A stretch of DNA of 64,000 nucleotides from Macquaria australasica (lineage: Eukaryota > Chordata > Actinopteri > Centrarchiformes > Percichthyidae): NCBI GenBank assembly GCA_005408345.1, contig SEMN01000184.1, positions 186,001 through 250,000 on the forward strand, given 5' to 3'. Below, one piece after another: positions 63,980 through 64,000 of the stretch; the first letter of the stretch is position 1, and each line of letters begins with the position of its first letter. The notes below the pieces were generated by a model. That model did no database searches. It had not been told where the DNA came from and saw only the letters and a list, made by a program, of their open reading frames with translations. The translations under genes were made by a program, and so were the position numbers.

Positions 63980-64000
63980 AAGTGTTTAATGAGGGGTTTT

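Overview
This window is vertebrate nuclear DNA, almost certainly from a ray-finned, probably percomorph, fish. It is AT-rich and gene-poor, carries long dinucleotide microsatellites and several degraded DNA-transposon copies, and has only one recognisable piece of protein-coding sequence. There are no bacterial-type operons, no CRISPR arrays and no confident tRNA or rRNA genes.

The one identified gene is the 5' part of a type II classical cadherin on the minus strand, best matched to cadherin-12 (cdh12). Its first coding exon lies at 938-1183. It encodes the initiator Met, signal peptide, short prodomain, furin site RVKR and the first residues of mature EC1 (GWVWNQFFVLEEY). The exon ends at a phase-0 splice donor, and the rest of the gene runs off the low-coordinate end. 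About 31.7 kb upstream in the direction of transcription, a CpG-enriched block at about 32850-33420 ends in a near-consensus minus-strand splice donor. I interpret it as the non-coding first exon and TATA-less promoter of the same gene. On that reading 1-937 is intron, about 1191-32852 is one large 5'UTR intron, and 33.4-64 kb is upstream flank. A second possible minus-strand exon lies at the far right (63552-63979): a 136-codon ORF followed by a strong splice donor.

The intron and flank hold transposon remnants: a 540-bp element with 35-bp terminal inverted repeats (5278-5817), a 233-bp TA-flanked element (40574-40806), a hAT-like element with near-matching 8-bp flanking repeats (43996-44333), and three copies of one teleost dispersed repeat (27.9, 43.2 and 59.1 kb). 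They also hold five CA/GT microsatellites, a 95-bp AT microsatellite, G-quadruplex-capable tracts and a perfect 14-bp-arm hairpin nested in a second inverted repeat (23952-24056). Several stretches look like conserved regulatory DNA, but that is an impression and not a demonstrated fact.

I found no convincing new enzymatic or defence system. The most useful new observations are the inferred distal 5' structure of cdh12, the candidate exon at the right edge and the transposon and hairpin structures.
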